Source: JBIOJB01 sp044450465
GTDB taxonomy: Bacteria > Chloroflexota > Dormibacteria > Dormibacterales > Dormibacteraceae
Direction of reading: 5' to 3'
Length of the DNA stretch: 9,915 nt
Assembly (NCBI GenBank): GCA_044450465.1
Contig: JBIOJB010000105.1
Location: 1-9,915, forward strand
Of the stretch, positions 1 through 6,947 are shown piece by piece. Every line of letters begins with the position of its first letter. The stretch's first letter is position 1. The notes beneath the pieces were generated by a model. The model made no database searches. It had not been told where the DNA came from and saw nothing but the letters and a program-made list of their open reading frames with translations. A program made the translations under genes and the position numbers.

Positions 1-1244
1 AGCCGACCGAGGGCACGATCCTCACGGTGGCAAGAGAAGCCGGACGCGCGGCGACGCAGGCGGCCGACGGCCCGGACGCCAGCGTGCCTCGAGTGATTGC
101 CGCCGCGGCAGCGGGTGCCCGCGACGCGGTGCTCAAGACCCCAAGTCAGCTGCAGATCCTTCGTGATGCGGGCGTGGTCGACGCGGGTGGGTACGGCCTC
201 CAGATCATCCTGGACGGCATGCTCCGGACTTTCGAGGAGACGGAGGTGATCCAGGGGTTGGGCGCAAAGGTCGTGCCTTCGCCCGCCGCGCAGCTCGCGA
301 TCGACCTACCGGAGGAAGGGTGGGGATACTGCACCGAGTTCCTCATCGAGGGCACCCGCCTCGACGTCGACAGGATCAGGAATCAGATCGAAGCCCTCGG
401 CAACTCGGTCCTGGTGGTGGGCGAGCCGGAGCTCGTCAAGGTGCACGTCCACACCGACGACCCCACCAGCGTGATCAACCTCGCCGGCGGCTACGGCAAG
501 CTCCTCAAGCTGAGCGTCGGCGACATGTCGACACAGCACCGACGGATTCGCGAGGCCGGTGGTGGGGTCGAGCGAGCGCCGCGGCCCAACGGAGTGGGAC
601 TGGTGGCCGTGGTGGCGGGCCGCGGCCTGGTCGAGATCTTCCAGGGTCTGGGGTTGGATGCCATCGTCGAAGGCGGGCAGACCATGAACCCGAGCACGCA
701 AGACATGCTCCGAGCCATCGAGTCGGTGCCCTATGACGAGGTCCTGCTTCTGCCCAACAACAGCAACGTCGTGCTCGCGGCGAAGCAGGTGCTTGGCCTC
801 ACCGAGAAGACGGTCCACGTCATTGAGACCCACAGCGTGCCGCAGGGGATCGCGGCCGTCGTCGCTTTCCAACCCGACAGGCCCGCAACCGACAACGTCA
901 AGAACATGAAGGCTGAGGCGGCAAGGGTCCAGACCATCGAGCTGACGCATGCGGTGCGCGACTCCCGATCGAACGGCCTGCGAGTCAAAAAGGGCGACGT
1001 GATCGGGCTGCTCAACGACAAGCTCGAGTTCACGGGCAGTAACTACATCGACGTTGTCAACAAAGCCCTCGGCAAGCTCGGACCTGCCGGCTATGAGCTG
1101 GTGACCGTCTATCGCGGCGAAGAGGCGAGCGACCAGCAGCTGGCCGACCTCGAGTCCGAGCTCAAAGAGCACTATCCCGACCTGGAGGTCGAGATTCAGC
1201 AGGGCGGGCAGCAGCACTACCCCTTCATCCTGTCCGTCGAATAG
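1..1244 (+). CDS. fakA: FakA-type fatty acid kinase (DAK2/YloV family), 5' end outside window
   Basis: In FakA/FakB systems this kinase uses ATP to phosphorylate a fatty acid held by a DegV-fold FakB protein, giving acyl phosphate in the cytoplasm. The frame is open from base 3 and ends at TAG 1242-1244, leaving 413 residues; the family is usually about 550, so roughly 140 N-terminal residues, including the Asp-rich metal and ATP site of the DhaL domain, lie upstream. What is visible is the end of the DhaL domain (PTEGTILTVAREA, then VVDAGGYGLQIILDGML), a middle domain with WGYCTEF (Cys codon at 330) and KVHVHTDDP (His codons at 444 and 450), which resemble the Cys/His metal ligands reported for FakA, and a C-terminal DegV-like domain with LLLPNNSNVVLAAKQV and HSVPQGIAAV. 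The GTG at 27 is internal to the domain, not the true start. The 10 bp gap to degV suggests one transcript. Family assignment is firm; the substrate is inferred. Confidence 0.93.
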   Translation, partial: PTEGTILTVAREAGRAATQAADGPDASVPRVIAAAAAGARDAVLKTPSQLQILRDAGVVDAGGYGLQIILDGMLRTFEETEVIQGLGAKVVPSPAAQLAIDLPEEGWGYCTEFLIEGTRLDVDRIRNQIEALGNSVLVVGEPELVKVHVHTDDPTSVINLAGGYGKLLKLSVGDMSTQHRRIREAGGGVERAPRPNGVGLVAVVAGRGLVEIFQGLGLDAIVEGGQTMNPSTQDMLRAIESVPYDEVLLLPNNSNVVLAAKQVLGLTEKTVHVIETHSVPQGIAAVVAFQPDRPATDNVKNMKAEAARVQTIELTHAVRDSRSNGLRVKKGDVIGLLNDKLEFTGSNYIDVVNKALGKLGPAGYELVTVYRGEEASDQQLADLESELKEHYPDLEVEIQQGGQQHYPFILSVE

Positions 1245-1254
1245 CCGCGCTTCG

Positions 1255-2082
1255 ATGACCAGAGGATTCGCTGTGGTCACCGACTCGACGGCCGATCTGC
1301 CTGAGGAGTGGCGCACGCGGTACGGCATCGAGGTGGTGCCGCTCAAGGTGCTCTTCGGCAACGAGACCCTGCGCGATCGGGTGGATATGACGGACGACGA
1401 GTTCTTCACCCGGCTGGCCGCGGCGACCAGGCTGCCCACGACGTCTGCACCGTCCCCTGGTGAGTTCGCCGAAGTCTACCGACGCCTGGCGCAAGACCAT
1501 GACGGCTGCATCTCGATCCACATCGGCGCGCAGCTGTCAGCCACAGCCGAGGCGGCGCGGGTCGGAGCCCAGTCGGTTGAGGGCTTCCGGGTGGAGGTTA
1601 TCGACAGTGAGACCGTCACGATGCCGATCGCGTTCCTGTGCCAGATCGCGGCCGGCGCCGACACCCTCGACGAGGCGGTGGCCGCGGTCCGAGAGCGCAT
1701 TCCGCGCTGCCGCGTGCTGGCCCTCCTCGACACGCTCCGCTACCTCGAGATGGGGGGCCGGATCGGCAAGGCACAGGCACTCCTTGGCACGATGCTCGAC
1801 CTCAAGCCGCTCCTGCTTGTCGCCGATCGCGAGATCAGGCCGGTTGAGCGGGCGCGAACCCGGTCTCGCGCCATCTCGCGGATGGTGGACTACTTCGCCG
1901 GGGAGCTGCCCGTGGAGCATGTTGCCGTGATGCACGCCCAGGCGAAAGAGGAGGCGGAGCAGATCGCCGCCGGCCTGCGCGATCGGCTGCCCGGCTTTGA
2001 GGTGCCGATCGGCCAGATCGGCTGCGTGCTCGGCACGCACGCCGGGCCCAGGGCGCTGGGCCTGGTCTACATCAAGCGCTGA
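1255..2082 (+). CDS. DegV family fatty-acid-binding protein (FakB-like)
   Basis: DegV/FakB proteins are soluble carriers that bind a single fatty acid and present it to FakA for phosphorylation. The 275 residues match the family's usual 275-290 length. The N-terminus has VVTDSTADLP (residues 7-16), followed by TTSAPSPGEF (62-71), the central MGGRIGKAQALLG stretch and the C-terminal GTHAGPRALG (260-269), whose His262 corresponds to the conserved His near the fatty acid carboxylate. ATG 1255 fits the family N-terminus, though no clear Shine-Dalgarno precedes it; reinitiation after fakA, 10 bp upstream, is likely. Two family motifs are altered: the usual SS-x-LSGT is GAQLSAT (91-97), and the usual GPGA is GPRA. 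The chain length or saturation of the ligand cannot be read from sequence. The gene ends 11 bp inside the convergent MpaB-type gene. Confidence 0.93.
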   Translation: MTRGFAVVTDSTADLPEEWRTRYGIEVVPLKVLFGNETLRDRVDMTDDEFFTRLAAATRLPTTSAPSPGEFAEVYRRLAQDHDGCISIHIGAQLSATAEAARVGAQSVEGFRVEVIDSETVTMPIAFLCQIAAGADTLDEAVAAVRERIPRCRVLALLDTLRYLEMGGRIGKAQALLGTMLDLKPLLLVADREIRPVERARTRSRAISRMVDYFAGELPVEHVAVMHAQAKEEAEQIAAGLRDRLPGFEVPIGQIGCVLGTHAGPRALGLVYIKR

Positions 2083-2092
2083 CGCCCAGGCC
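2059..2092. terminator. Inverted repeat across the convergent stop codons
   Basis: GGCCTGG at 2059-2065 pairs perfectly with CCAGGCC at 2086-2092, giving a 7 bp GC-rich stem with a 20 nt loop that contains both stop codons. No T-tract follows on either strand, so a classical intrinsic terminator is not shown. It might act as a weak bidirectional terminator, or be a chance effect of base composition. Confidence 0.25.
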
Positions 2093-2863
2093 GACGTTGC
2101 GGCCGGGCAGCGGCCAGACCCGTAAAAGAGGTGGCGTGACCGCGACGAGGCGGGGCACAGCTTTGACAGCGGCCCGAAAAAGGCGCCTGCGCCCAGGGCC
2201 CCACGCGAGGCCGTACTGGACCCGCAGTGTCTCGGGCAGGAGGCCGGCGGTGATCAGCTCCAGAGGGATCATGGCCCGGCCGGGCAGCAGGCCAAGCCGT
2301 GGCCGCAGCACCTGGACGGCGAGCTCCCTCGCCCGCTCGTTGACCCGCACCGGTCCGCTCGACAGCATGGTTTTGAGGTAGGCCGCGAAGCCGTCGAGAT
2401 CGTCCGAGAAGCGTTCCGGCGGTATCCCGAGCAGGCGGCCGATCTCCTTCGACTCCTGGTAAAAGGTCTCGCGCTCGCCGGCGGATAGGCGCTGCACGAA
2501 CGTCTCGTAGGTCACCAGCGCCGAGTCGACGAGTGTCGCGTGCACCCAGAGCAGCAGGTCCGGATCCAGCGCATCGTATTCGGGCCCTCGCACGCTTGCG
2601 TGGGCGCGGTTGACTGCGCGAGCGGCCGCCATCACGGTGTCGCGGTCCCCGAACACCATCGCCATCGTCATGCGAATGGTTCGGCGCAGACGACGGATGG
2701 GATGTGAGCGGAAGTCGGAATGTTCGTCCACGCCCTGGGCTACGAGCGGGTGCGCGAGCTGCATCAACAGCGCCCGCCCACCGCCGAGCAAGAGGACGTT
2801 CTCCCGGTTGACCCGGCGAGTGATCGAGTCGTCGGCAAAGATGCCAGACCGCGCAGAACTCAC
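2072..2863 (-). CDS. MpaB-type oxygenase (DUF2236, latex-clearing-protein superfamily)
   Basis: This family (named for fungal MpaB, which cleaves a prenyl chain, and related to rubber oxygenase Lcp) is thought to be haem-dependent; most bacterial members have unknown substrates. The 263 residues are close to full length. Visible family blocks are GIFADDSITRRV (7-18), ENVLLLGGGRALLMQLAHPL (21-40), VDEHSDF (45-51), IRRLRRTIRMTMAMVFGD (56-73) and LLLWVHATLVDSALVTYE (103-120). His38, His48, His88 and His108 are candidate haem or active-site residues. There is no signal peptide, so it should be cytoplasmic. GTG 2863 was chosen because the family motif begins seven residues later and the frame closes just upstream at TGA, with no better start. 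No Shine-Dalgarno is visible, so leaderless translation is possible. It is divergent from the membrane gene across 31 bp and convergent with degV. Family is confident; the reaction is unknown. Confidence 0.88.
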   Translation of the reverse strand: MSSARSGIFADDSITRRVNRENVLLLGGGRALLMQLAHPLVAQGVDEHSDFRSHPIRRLRRTIRMTMAMVFGDRDTVMAAARAVNRAHASVRGPEYDALDPDLLLWVHATLVDSALVTYETFVQRLSAGERETFYQESKEIGRLLGIPPERFSDDLDGFAAYLKTMLSSGPVRVNERARELAVQVLRPRLGLLPGRAMIPLELITAGLLPETLRVQYGLAWGPGRRRLFRAAVKAVPRLVAVTPPLLRVWPLPGRNVGLGVSA

Positions 2864-2875
2864 GATCCAATCCGC

Positions 2876-2881
2876 ATTAAT
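2876..2881. promoter_or_regulatory. Possible shared -10 element in the 31 bp divergent gap
   Basis: The self-complementary hexamer ATTAAT lies at the centre of the gap between GTG 2863 (-) and GTG 2895 (+), 12 and 13 nt from the two starts. It is the only AT-rich patch in this GC-rich stretch. On the minus strand a TTGCTG about 19 nt upstream is a weak -35 candidate; on the plus strand none is convincing. Either direction would give a very short leader. Confidence 0.3.
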
Positions 2882-2886
2882 CTCTC

Positions 2887-2892
2887 GAGGAG
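2887..2892 (+). promoter_or_regulatory. Ribosome binding site for the ExxE membrane protein
   Basis: GAGGAG, a good anti-Shine-Dalgarno match, sits 2 nt before GTG 2895 (4 nt if only GAGG pairs). Spacing is tight, but the site favours this start over upstream codons of the same frame, which would run antisense through the MpaB-type gene. Confidence 0.5.
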
Positions 2893-2894
2893 CC

Positions 2895-3617
2895 GTGTAT
2901 CAGCAACTTTTCATCTTCGGTGCAGCTTTCCTGGGTTCGGCCGTCGAGTCGACCGAGGCTTTGACCATTGTGCTCGCGGTGGGCCTCACGCGGGGATGGC
3001 GCGCGCCTCTCTTCGGAACGGCTGCTGCCCTCGTTTCACTCGCCGTGCTAGTGATCTTCTTCGGCGAGCTCATCGTCACGCGGATCCCCGAATCAGATCT
3101 GAAGCTGCTGGTCGGCACGCTCCTTCTACTTTTTGGCTTGCGCTGGCTGCACAAGGCCGTGCTCAGGTCGGCACACGCCGTTGCGCTTCATGACGAAGAC
3201 CAGGCGTACAGGAAGACGGTTACCGAGCTGCGCGGCTCGGGCGGGCGGCAGGACTTGGCAGGTTTCGTGCTCGCGCTGAAGGGCGTGTTCCTCGAGGGGC
3301 TGGAAGTTGTCTTCATCGTGATCGCGGTGGGCGGCACCGGTCGCGGCTTGCCGCTGGCGATGGCCGGAGGCCTCCTGGCCATGGTGGTCGTTGCCGCGGC
3401 CGGGCTGGTTGTCCGAAAGCCGCTGGCGCGCGTGCCGGAGAACACACTGAAATATGCGGTGGGGATCGTCCTCACGAGCCTTGGGACCTTCTGGGTGGCC
3501 GAAGGCATGGGCGCTTCGTGGCCGCTCGATTTCGTGTCCATCTTCGGCCTCGCCGCCGTGTACTTCGGCGCATCGCGAGTGGCGATCCTGGCCATCCGGC
3601 GCCCGGCCCTCGCGTGA
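2895..3617 (+). CDS. Polytopic membrane protein with duplicated ExxE half-repeats
   Basis: 240 residues, strongly hydrophobic, with six to seven predicted membrane segments near residues 4-30, 36-62, 70-88, 121-146, 150-175, 186-205 and 213-233. It resembles uncharacterised bacterial membrane proteins of the COG4280 type (recalled, not searched). The halves align without gaps at an offset of 116 residues: E18/E134, E21/E137, G30/G146, R63/R179, P65/P181, E66/E182, L69/L185, K70/K186, G74/G190, G81/G197 and W84/W200. Each half opens with an ExxE motif (ESTEAL and LEGLEV); the second resembles the REGLE iron-binding motif of FTR1 permeases. Three segments per half would make them antiparallel, the usual design of cation carriers. 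A hydrophilic loop (about 91-120, with His94, His99, D100, E101 and D102) joins them. A metal or cation transporter is the best guess, but the substrate is unknown. GTGA overlap couples it to the next gene. Confidence 0.85.
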   Translation: MYQQLFIFGAAFLGSAVESTEALTIVLAVGLTRGWRAPLFGTAAALVSLAVLVIFFGELIVTRIPESDLKLLVGTLLLLFGLRWLHKAVLRSAHAVALHDEDQAYRKTVTELRGSGGRQDLAGFVLALKGVFLEGLEVVFIVIAVGGTGRGLPLAMAGGLLAMVVVAAAGLVVRKPLARVPENTLKYAVGIVLTSLGTFWVAEGMGASWPLDFVSIFGLAAVYFGASRVAILAIRRPALA

Positions 3618-3832
3618 GGTTCCTTCTAGCAGCGTGGTCCGAGGTCGTCGGCCTTTTCGTCGCGGACTGGGTGCAGAGCGCGGTCATCGTGGCGATCCTC
3701 GCCGCGAGCTGGTGGCTAGTGGGGCGGGTCGGCACCGGCGGGCTCGTGCCGCTCGTGCTGCTGCTCGCCGTGCAGCACGTCTGGTTTGCGCGCGCCGAGG
3801 CGCGCCGCCTCCTCCACGCCGAGGGGAGATGA
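3614..3832 (+). CDS. Small two-segment membrane protein, function unknown
   Basis: 72 residues from GTG 3614, which overlaps the TGA of the preceding gene as GTGA, to TGA 3830-3832, which overlaps the ATG of recG as ATGA. Two hydrophobic segments are visible, about residues 13-37 (ending WWLVGR) and 44-58 (LVPLVLLLAVQHVWF), followed by a basic tail EARRLLHAEGR that should face the cytoplasm. I do not recognise a named family. The four-base overlaps on both sides argue that it is real and translationally coupled. The upstream overlap suggests it is an accessory subunit of the ExxE membrane protein. An ORF starting at ATG 3518 in the same frame would overlap the upstream gene by 100 bases and is less likely. 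Confidence 0.72.
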   Translation: MRFLLAAWSEVVGLFVADWVQSAVIVAILAASWWLVGRVGTGGLVPLVLLLAVQHVWFARAEARRLLHAEGR

Positions 3833-5916
3833 GCCCCTCCGTCAAGAGCGGGGCAACCGTCAGAGGACTCGATTCCCCGGTGACGTCGCTCGCCGGGCCG
3901 GCGGACGCAAAGCGGCTCGGAAAGCTCGGGATCTCCACGGTCCGCGATCTCCTGCTGACGCTGCCATTCGATTGGGAGGCGTTCGGCGAACCGGCCCGGG
4001 TGGCGGACCTGGTGGTCGGCCAGCCGGCGACCGTGGTCGGAACCATCTTGTCTGTCGCCGCCAAGCAAACCTTCCGGCGTCGCATGCGGCTGACGGAAGC
4101 CGTCATCCAGGATGGAAGCGGGGCTGGCTTGAAGGTCGTGTGGTTCAACCAGCCCTTCCTGGCCAAGCATCTGCGCAAGGGTGACCGGCTCGCGGTGGCC
4201 GGACTCGTCCGCGCGGCCCGGTACGGCAGCGGCATCGAGATGCAGAACCCTCACCAGGAGCGTCTCGATGGCGGCGATGCCCTCGTTCCTCAGCGCGTAG
4301 GCGGCCTGATGCCCAAATACCACCTGGTCGCGGGGTTGAGCTCGCGCAAGATGGCAGCGTGGGTGGAGTCGGTGCTGCCCCTCGCAGATCGGCTCGAAGA
4401 CGTGGTGCCGGCGGAGGTTCGCGAGCGGAATCGCCTGCTTGCGGTCGCGCAGGCCGTGAGACTCGGCCACCGGCCGGAGCACGAAGGCGATTTCTCCGAA
4501 GCGCGCCGCCGGATGGCTTACGCCAACCTGTTCGAGCTTCAAGCCGCCTTTGCCATGCTCCGCGCCAGCATCGCCGCCGAGCCCGCCACTCCCATCCCGT
4601 ACGCACAGGCGGTGATCGACACATTCAAGGCCGGCCTTGGTTTTGATCTGACCAGGGCCCAGCGCCGCTCGGCGTGGGAGGCGTTCCAGGACATCGAGAA
4701 GGCGACGCCGATGAACCGGCTCCTGAATGGTGACGTCGGCTCGGGCAAGACCGCCGTGGCCGCGGCGTGCGTGGCCATGGCGCACGCGGCGGGACTTCAG
4801 TCGGTGGTCATGGCTCCGACCGAGATCCTGGCGCGCCAGCACCTGCGGCGCTTCAGGGAGTACCTCGAATCAAGCTTCCCTGGGCTGTCCGTCGAGCTGA
4901 TGGTCAGCAGCCAGAGCGCGGCCGAGCGCAGGCGGGTCCGCATCGCCGCCGCGTCGGCCCACTGCGCGCTCGTCGTGGGCACGCACGCGCTCATCGAGGA
5001 CGACGTCGAGTTCGCCAACCTGGGTCTGGCCGTGGTGGACGAGCAGCACCGGTTTGGAACCAGGCAGCGCGAGCTGCTGCGGGGGAAGGGGGGAGGCCGG
5101 CCGCATTTCCTCGCCATGACCGCAACCCCGATCCCGCGCACGCTGGCTCTCGCGCTGTACGGCGAGATGGCCGTTTCAGTCCTGGACGAACAGCCACCCG
5201 GCCGAACTCCGGTGGAAACCGAGGTGATCGATCCTCAGAACCGGGGCAGTGCTTACGAGCTCGTACGCGCGGAGGTTCGCTCGGGCCGGCAGGCGTTTGT
5301 GATCTGCCCTCTGATCGAGGAGTCGGAGGTGCTCGCCGCGAGGTCGGCGACTGCGGAGTTCGAGCGGCTGAGAAGGGACGTTTTTCCCGACTTCAAGCTG
5401 GGCCTGGTCCACGGCCGGCTCAAAGAGAAGGACGAAGTGATGAACGGCTTCGTCTCAGGCGAAATCCAGGTCCTGGTGGCGACCGCGGTTGTCGAGGTTG
5501 GGGTCGACGTGCCGAACGCGACGGTGATGGTGATCGAAGGCGCGGACAGGTTTGGCCTGGCGCAGCTGCACCAGTTCCGCGGGCGCGTCGGCCGCGGGCC
5601 GGGCCGCAGCCGCTGCATGCTCCTGGCCGACGACCCATCAGAGGGGACCCTCGCGCGGCTGCATCTGATGACACAGATCCGCGACGGCTTCAGGCTGGCC
5701 GAGGAGGACATGCGCATGCGCGGCATGGGCGAGCTGATGGGCCAGCGGCAGCACGGTCTCTCAGACGCGGCCATGCAGGCTCTACAGCAGCCCGAGCTTC
5801 TGAGCGAGGTGCGGCAGGAAGCCGAGCGGATTCTCGAGTCGGATCCCGGCTTCGAGGGTCATCCCGTGCTCAAGGCGGCGGTGACCAGGCGTCTCGAGCT
5901 GACCTCGATCAGCTAG
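3829..5916 (+). CDS. recG: ATP-dependent DNA helicase RecG
   Basis: RecG is a superfamily 2 translocase that regresses stalled replication forks and migrates Holliday junctions. The 695 residues match the family (about 690 in E. coli). In order: an N-terminal helical part, a wedge OB-fold at about 60-160 (from GQPATVVGTI), Walker A GDVGSGKT at 301-308, motif Ia MAPTEILARQH, the DEQHR box at 404-408, TATPIPRT at 431-438, motif V (ATAVVEVGVDVPNATVMVIE) and motif VI HQFRGRVGRG at 581-590, then the C-terminal region with RMRGMGELMGQRQHG. All core motifs are intact. ATG 3829 overlaps the preceding stop (ATGA) and has a purine-rich GAGGGGAG run directly before it; the same frame continues open upstream, but that stretch is a shadow of the membrane genes. 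The selD start is 14 bp downstream. Only the local consensus LP-x-x-YED looks altered, to LPFDWEAFGEP. Confidence 0.98.
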   Translation: MSPSVKSGATVRGLDSPVTSLAGPADAKRLGKLGISTVRDLLLTLPFDWEAFGEPARVADLVVGQPATVVGTILSVAAKQTFRRRMRLTEAVIQDGSGAGLKVVWFNQPFLAKHLRKGDRLAVAGLVRAARYGSGIEMQNPHQERLDGGDALVPQRVGGLMPKYHLVAGLSSRKMAAWVESVLPLADRLEDVVPAEVRERNRLLAVAQAVRLGHRPEHEGDFSEARRRMAYANLFELQAAFAMLRASIAAEPATPIPYAQAVIDTFKAGLGFDLTRAQRRSAWEAFQDIEKATPMNRLLNGDVGSGKTAVAAACVAMAHAAGLQSVVMAPTEILARQHLRRFREYLESSFPGLSVELMVSSQSAAERRRVRIAAASAHCALVVGTHALIEDDVEFANLGLAVVDEQHRFGTRQRELLRGKGGGRPHFLAMTATPIPRTLALALYGEMAVSVLDEQPPGRTPVETEVIDPQNRGSAYELVRAEVRSGRQAFVICPLIEESEVLAARSATAEFERLRRDVFPDFKLGLVHGRLKEKDEVMNGFVSGEIQVLVATAVVEVGVDVPNATVMVIEGADRFGLAQLHQFRGRVGRGPGRSRCMLLADDPSEGTLARLHLMTQIRDGFRLAEEDMRMRGMGELMGQRQHGLSDAAMQALQQPELLSEVRQEAERILESDPGFEGHPVLKAAVTRRLELTSIS

Positions 5917-5930
5917 CCATACTGAGCGAA

Positions 5931-6947
5931 ATGCCGAGTGCCTCCGAACCCCGCCTCACCGAGTACAGCCACGGGGCCGGCTGCGCGTGCAAGCTGAGCC
6001 CGATCGAGCTGGGTCAGGTGCTGGCCGCCCTTCCACCCATCGTCGATCCCAACGTGCTCGTCGGGATTGCCGCGAGAGACGACGCCGCGGTGTACCGCAT
6101 GGCTACCGATCGGGCCATCGTGGCCACCGTGGACTTCTTCACACCAATCGTTGACGATCCCTGGGACTTCGGTGCCATTGCGGCCGCCAATGCGGTCAGC
6201 GACGTCTACGCCATGGGCGGCCGGCCGCTCTTCGCCCTCGGCATCACCGCATTCCCGCGCGAGAAGCTGTCGGGAGGGCTGCTGGAGAGGATCGTCGGCG
6301 GCGGCTCGAGCAAGCTGGCCGAGGCTGGGGTTCCGGTCGTAGGCGGCCATTCGGTTGACGATTCCGAGCCGAAGTTCGGGTACGCGATCATCGGCGAGGT
6401 GCACCCCGACCATGCCGTCACCCATGCCGGTGCACAGCGCGGCGATGCGCTCTACCTGACCAAGCCGCTTGGCTCCGGGCTGGCCACCACCGCCATCAAG
6501 CGCGGGCTGTGCCCGCCGCCACTCGAGCGAGAGGCGATTGCCGTCATGAGCGCGCTGAATCGAGATGCGTCTTTAGCCATGGTCGCGGCCTCGGCCTCGG
6601 CCGCGACGGACGTCACCGGCTACGGGCTGATCGGGCATCTGCTCAACCTGGCGGGGGGCGCCGACCTCGAGCTGGGCGCCATTCCGCTCATGGCGGGCGT
6701 GCGGGACCTGGCCGAAAGGGACCTGTTCTCGGGCGGGAGCAGGCGCAACCACGCCGCGTACCGCGAGCAGGTTGACTGGGGCGGCATCTCAGAGGTCGAG
6801 CAGCTCATCCTCTGCGACGCACAGACAAGCGGTGGCCTGCTGGTCGCCATCCCGACGCAGAACGCGGCCCGTTTCGAGCAGGACGTACCCTCGGCCGCCA
6901 GAATCGGCACGATAAACGGTGGTGGATCCGTACGCATCCGCGCTTGA
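5931..6947 (+). CDS. selD: Selenide, water dikinase (selenophosphate synthetase), Cys type
   Basis: SelD makes selenophosphate, AMP and phosphate from selenide and ATP. Its product feeds selenocysteine synthesis (SelA/SelB/SelC), tRNA 2-selenouridine (SelU) or selenium-dependent molybdenum hydroxylases. The 338 residues are close to E. coli SelD (347). The N-terminal catalytic loop reads EYSHGAGCACKLS, with Cys18 (TGC at 5982) where many bacteria use Cys or in-frame TGA selenocysteine, and Lys21 as the paired catalytic residue. Further blocks are ARDDAAVY, TVDFFTPIVDDPWDFG, NAVSDVYAMGG, VVGGHSVDD, LTKPLGSG, ATDVTGYGLIGHL and CDAQTSGGLL, all intact. ATG 5931 gives the expected N-terminus but lacks a clear Shine-Dalgarno; it lies 14 bp after recG and probably shares its transcript. 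The 3' end overlaps the amidase gene by 29 bp. No other selenium gene is in the window, so which branch it serves is open. Confidence 0.97.
   Translation: MPSASEPRLTEYSHGAGCACKLSPIELGQVLAALPPIVDPNVLVGIAARDDAAVYRMATDRAIVATVDFFTPIVDDPWDFGAIAAANAVSDVYAMGGRPLFALGITAFPREKLSGGLLERIVGGGSSKLAEAGVPVVGGHSVDDSEPKFGYAIIGEVHPDHAVTHAGAQRGDALYLTKPLGSGLATTAIKRGLCPPPLEREAIAVMSALNRDASLAMVAASASAATDVTGYGLIGHLLNLAGGADLELGAIPLMAGVRDLAERDLFSGGSRRNHAAYREQVDWGGISEVEQLILCDAQTSGGLLVAIPTQNAARFEQDVPSAARIGTINGGGSVRIRA

Noticed and set aside
306..1439. 377-codon open frame on the minus strand opposite fakA and degV
   Set aside because: It covers two clearly conserved plus-strand genes and shows no recognisable domain; it is a codon-bias shadow.
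2067..2870. 267-codon minus-strand frame overlapping the MpaB-type gene, beginning with ATG
   Set aside because: It is rich in Arg, Pro, Gly and Ala with no family motif, whereas the neighbouring frame from GTG 2863 carries the complete DUF2236 pattern.
2610..2894. N-terminal extension of the ExxE membrane protein back to 2610
   Set aside because: This part is antisense to the MpaB-type gene and Arg-rich; GAGGAG plus GTG 2895 mark the start right before the first membrane segment.
3454..3828. N-terminal extension of RecG upstream of ATG 3829
   Set aside because: The extra residues are Arg/Ala/Ser-rich and overlap the two membrane genes; RecG has its normal length from 3829.
3472..4842. 456-codon open frame on the minus strand opposite the membrane genes and recG
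   Set aside because: It is antisense to recG, whose domains are intact, and has low-complexity Arg/Pro/Gly/Ala/His-rich content typical of shadow frames in high-GC DNA.
4767..5930. N-terminal extension of SelD inside recG
   Set aside because: It is an off-frame reading of recG; SelD homology begins at ATG 5931.
5982..5984. Possible selenocysteine codon and SECIS in selD
   Set aside because: The active-site codon is TGC (Cys), and there is no in-frame TGA before the stop.
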